Assembly: GCF_002494345.1 (NCBI RefSeq)
Contig: NZ_NXNI01000001.1
Span: 3,162,001 to 3,226,000 of the forward strand
Direction: 5' to 3'
Origin: Natrinema ejinorense
Lineage (GTDB): Archaea; Halobacteriota; Halobacteria; Halobacteriales; Natrialbaceae
DNA length: 64,000 nucleotides
Shown: positions 62,515 to 64,000 of the stretch, one piece after another
Position numbering within the stretch: the first letter of the stretch is position 1
How the letters are laid out: every line of letters begins with the position of its first letter
Translations under genes and position numbers: made by a program
Notes under the pieces: model-generated
Databases searched by the model: none
Told to the model about the DNA's origin: nothing
The model's input: the letters and a program-made list of their open reading frames with translations, nothing else

Positions 62515-63852
62515 ATGAGCGACGACGCGAGCGACGAGCACGACGGGGACCGCGAGCGTGGACTCGGCACGCGGAGCGTCCACGCCGGCCAGTCCCCCGA
62601 TCCGGAAACCGGTGCGATGGCACCGCCGATCTATCAGACGACCTCCTACGTCTTCGAGGACGCCGACACCGCCGCCGACCGCTACGCGCTCGAGGACGAC
62701 GGCTACATCTATTCCCGGATCGCCAACCCGACGGTCAAGGTCCTCGAGGACCGCCTCGCCGACCTCGAGGGCGGTGTGGGCGCGATCGCGACGGGCAGCG
62801 GCATGGCCGCACTGGACTCCGCAGTGCTGATCCTCGCCGAGGCGGGCGACAACGTGGTCTGTTCGACCGACACCTACGGCGGGACGACCACCTACTTCTC
62901 GAAGACGGCGACGCGCCGGAACATCGAACCGAAATTCGTCCCCACCCTCGAGTACGACGCCTACGAGGCGGCCATCGACGAGGACACCGCGTTCGTCCAC
63001 GTCGAGACGATCGGCAACCCCTCGCTGGTGACGCCCGACTTCGAGCGGGTCGCCGAGATCGCCCACGAGAACGGCGTGCCGCTGGTCGTGGACAACACCT
63101 TTGCGACGCCGGCGCTCTGTCGCCCCCTCGAGCACGGGGCCGACGTCGTCTGGGAGTCGACGACCAAGTGGCTCCACGGCTCCGGGACGACCGTCGGCGG
63201 CGTCCTCGTCGACGGCGGCTCCTTCCCCTGGGGCGAACACGGCTACGACGAGATTGCCGGGCCCAACCACGCCTACCACGATGTCGACTTCTCGCGGGAC
63301 TTCCCCGAGGCCCCCTTCGCCGCGACGGCCAGGTTCCGCTCGCTGCGCAGCCTGGGCAACCAGCAGTCGCCGTTCGACGCCTGGCAAACCCTGCAGGGAC
63401 TCGAGTCGATGCCCCTGCGCGTCGAGCGACACTGCGAGAACGCGCAGGTCGTCGCGGACTACCTCGACGACCACGAGGACGTCGCCTGGGTCACGTATCC
63501 GGGACTCGCCGACCACCCGACCCACGACAACGCGCGGCGATACCTCGAGGATTACGGCGGGATGGTCGCGTTCGGACTCGAAGAGGGGTTCGAGGCGGGC
63601 AAAGCCTTCTGCGAGAACGTCGAACTCGCCCAGTTCCTCGCGAACATCGGCGACGCGAAGACGCTCGTCATCCACCCCGCGAGTACGACCCACGGCCAGC
63701 TCTCGCCCGAGGAACGCGAAGAGGCCGGCGTCACGGCCGATCTGATCCGGATGTCCGTCGGGATCGAGGACCCCGAGGACATTCTAGCCGACCTCGAGGG
63801 AGCGATCGCCGCGGCGACGCGGGCCTGTCGATCGGCGGGTGAGACGCGGTGA
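62515..63852 (+). CDS. metY: O-acetylhomoserine sulfhydrylase / cystathionine gamma-synthase family
   Basis: A 445-residue Cys/Met metabolism PLP enzyme. It forms homocysteine from O-acetylhomoserine plus sulfide. The Schiff-base lysine is in [17 protein letters not shown] (about residue 221); [11 protein letters not shown] and [19 protein letters not shown] are N-terminal hallmarks. Length suits OAH sulfhydrylases better than short cystathionine synthases. Translation is coupled to metX by a 4-bp overlap, giving a complete homoserine-to-homocysteine route. Confidence 0.92.
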   Translation: MSDDASDEHDGDRERGLGTRSVHAGQSPDPETGAMAPPIYQTTSYVFEDADTAADRYALEDDGYIYSRIANPTVKVLEDRLADLEGGVGAIATGSGMAALDSAVLILAEAGDNVVCSTDTYGGTTTYFSKTATRRNIEPKFVPTLEYDAYEAAIDEDTAFVHVETIGNPSLVTPDFERVAEIAHENGVPLVVDNTFATPALCRPLEHGADVVWESTTKWLHGSGTTVGGVLVDGGSFPWGEHGYDEIAGPNHAYHDVDFSRDFPEAPFAATARFRSLRSLGNQQSPFDAWQTLQGLESMPLRVERHCENAQVVADYLDDHEDVAWVTYPGLADHPTHDNARRYLEDYGGMVAFGLEEGFEAGKAFCENVELAQFLANIGDAKTLVIHPASTTHGQLSPEEREEAGVTADLIRMSVGIEDPEDILADLEGAIAAATRACRSAGETR

Positions 63853-64000
63853 CGACCAAGAACACGATCGACCTCGGCGAGTTCCAGTTCCTCTCGGGAG
63901 AGTCGATCCCGAACCTCGAGGTGGCATACGAGACGTACGGCGACTTCACCGGCGACAACGCGGTGTTGGTCTGTCACGCGCTGACCGGCAGCGCCCACGT
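63849..64000 (+). CDS. metX: Homoserine O-acetyltransferase, N-terminal part
   Basis: The GTG start overlaps the metY stop (GTGA), and the frame runs out of the window after about 50 residues. It begins [20 protein letters not shown] and contains VAYETYGDF and [13 protein letters not shown], the alpha/beta-hydrolase opening of MetX. It makes O-acetylhomoserine, the substrate of metY. Catalytic Ser, Asp and His lie beyond the window end. Confidence 0.9.
   Translation, partial: MTTKNTIDLGEFQFLSGESIPNLEVAYETYGDFTGDNAVLVCHALTGSAH

Overview
The window is haloarchaeal chromosome, probably from the Natrinema/Haloterrigena side of the Halobacteria. Supporting this are high GC, strongly acidic proteins, twin-arginine (Tat) signals on nearly every secreted enzyme, leaderless starts 25-30 bp after TATA-like boxes, and archaeal information genes (TBP, aIF1A, an RFC small subunit, an archaeal-type tRNA m2G10 methyltransferase). 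I saw no rRNA, tRNA, CRISPR array or complete insertion sequence.

Layout. 1-7148: tightly overlapping operon DUF4129 / DUF7269-like / DUF58 / polytopic membrane protein / MoxR ATPase. 7235-14069: a Cys-rich four-helix protein, ahcY, an acidic repeat-rich secreted protein, an MTA/SAH deaminase, a SpoIIM-like membrane protein and a DUF4382 lipoprotein. 14155-24590: copper/metal homeostasis island with CopA-type ATPase, Lrp-TRASH regulator, CopZ-like chaperone, YHS/TRASH permease, SHOCT protein, amidohydrolase and His-rich CopB-type ATPase. 24736-33061: mostly housekeeping genes (hisG, tbp, tRNA methyltransferase, thioesterase, RFC subunit, DUF7282 protein, rnz).

33157-50031 is the outstanding region. 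It is a minus-strand island of eight Tat-exported proteins between the core genes rnz and a DUF460 gene. Seven are polysaccharide-degrading enzymes (six GH5 proteins, one of them mannanase-like, and a PL11 rhamnogalacturonan lyase). All seven end in a near-identical dockerin-like module with two calcium-loop motifs. The eighth protein has no enzyme domain: it carries two cohesin-like domains, three fibronectin type III domains, a CBM5/12-like module and a PKD domain. This is the parts list of a small cellulosome, a scaffoldin plus dockerin-tagged enzymes, in a halophilic archaeon. A frameshifted orphan dockerin lies between two of the enzyme genes.

50463-64000: DUF460 protein, small membrane proteins, aIF1A, a methyltransferase, a class V aminotransferase, two cupredoxin lipoproteins, an MFS transporter, small regulators, a strongly foldable candidate non-coding RNA near 60.4 kb, and the methionine pair metY-metX (metX cut by the window end). 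Two pairs of dispersed intergenic repeats link distant parts of the window.
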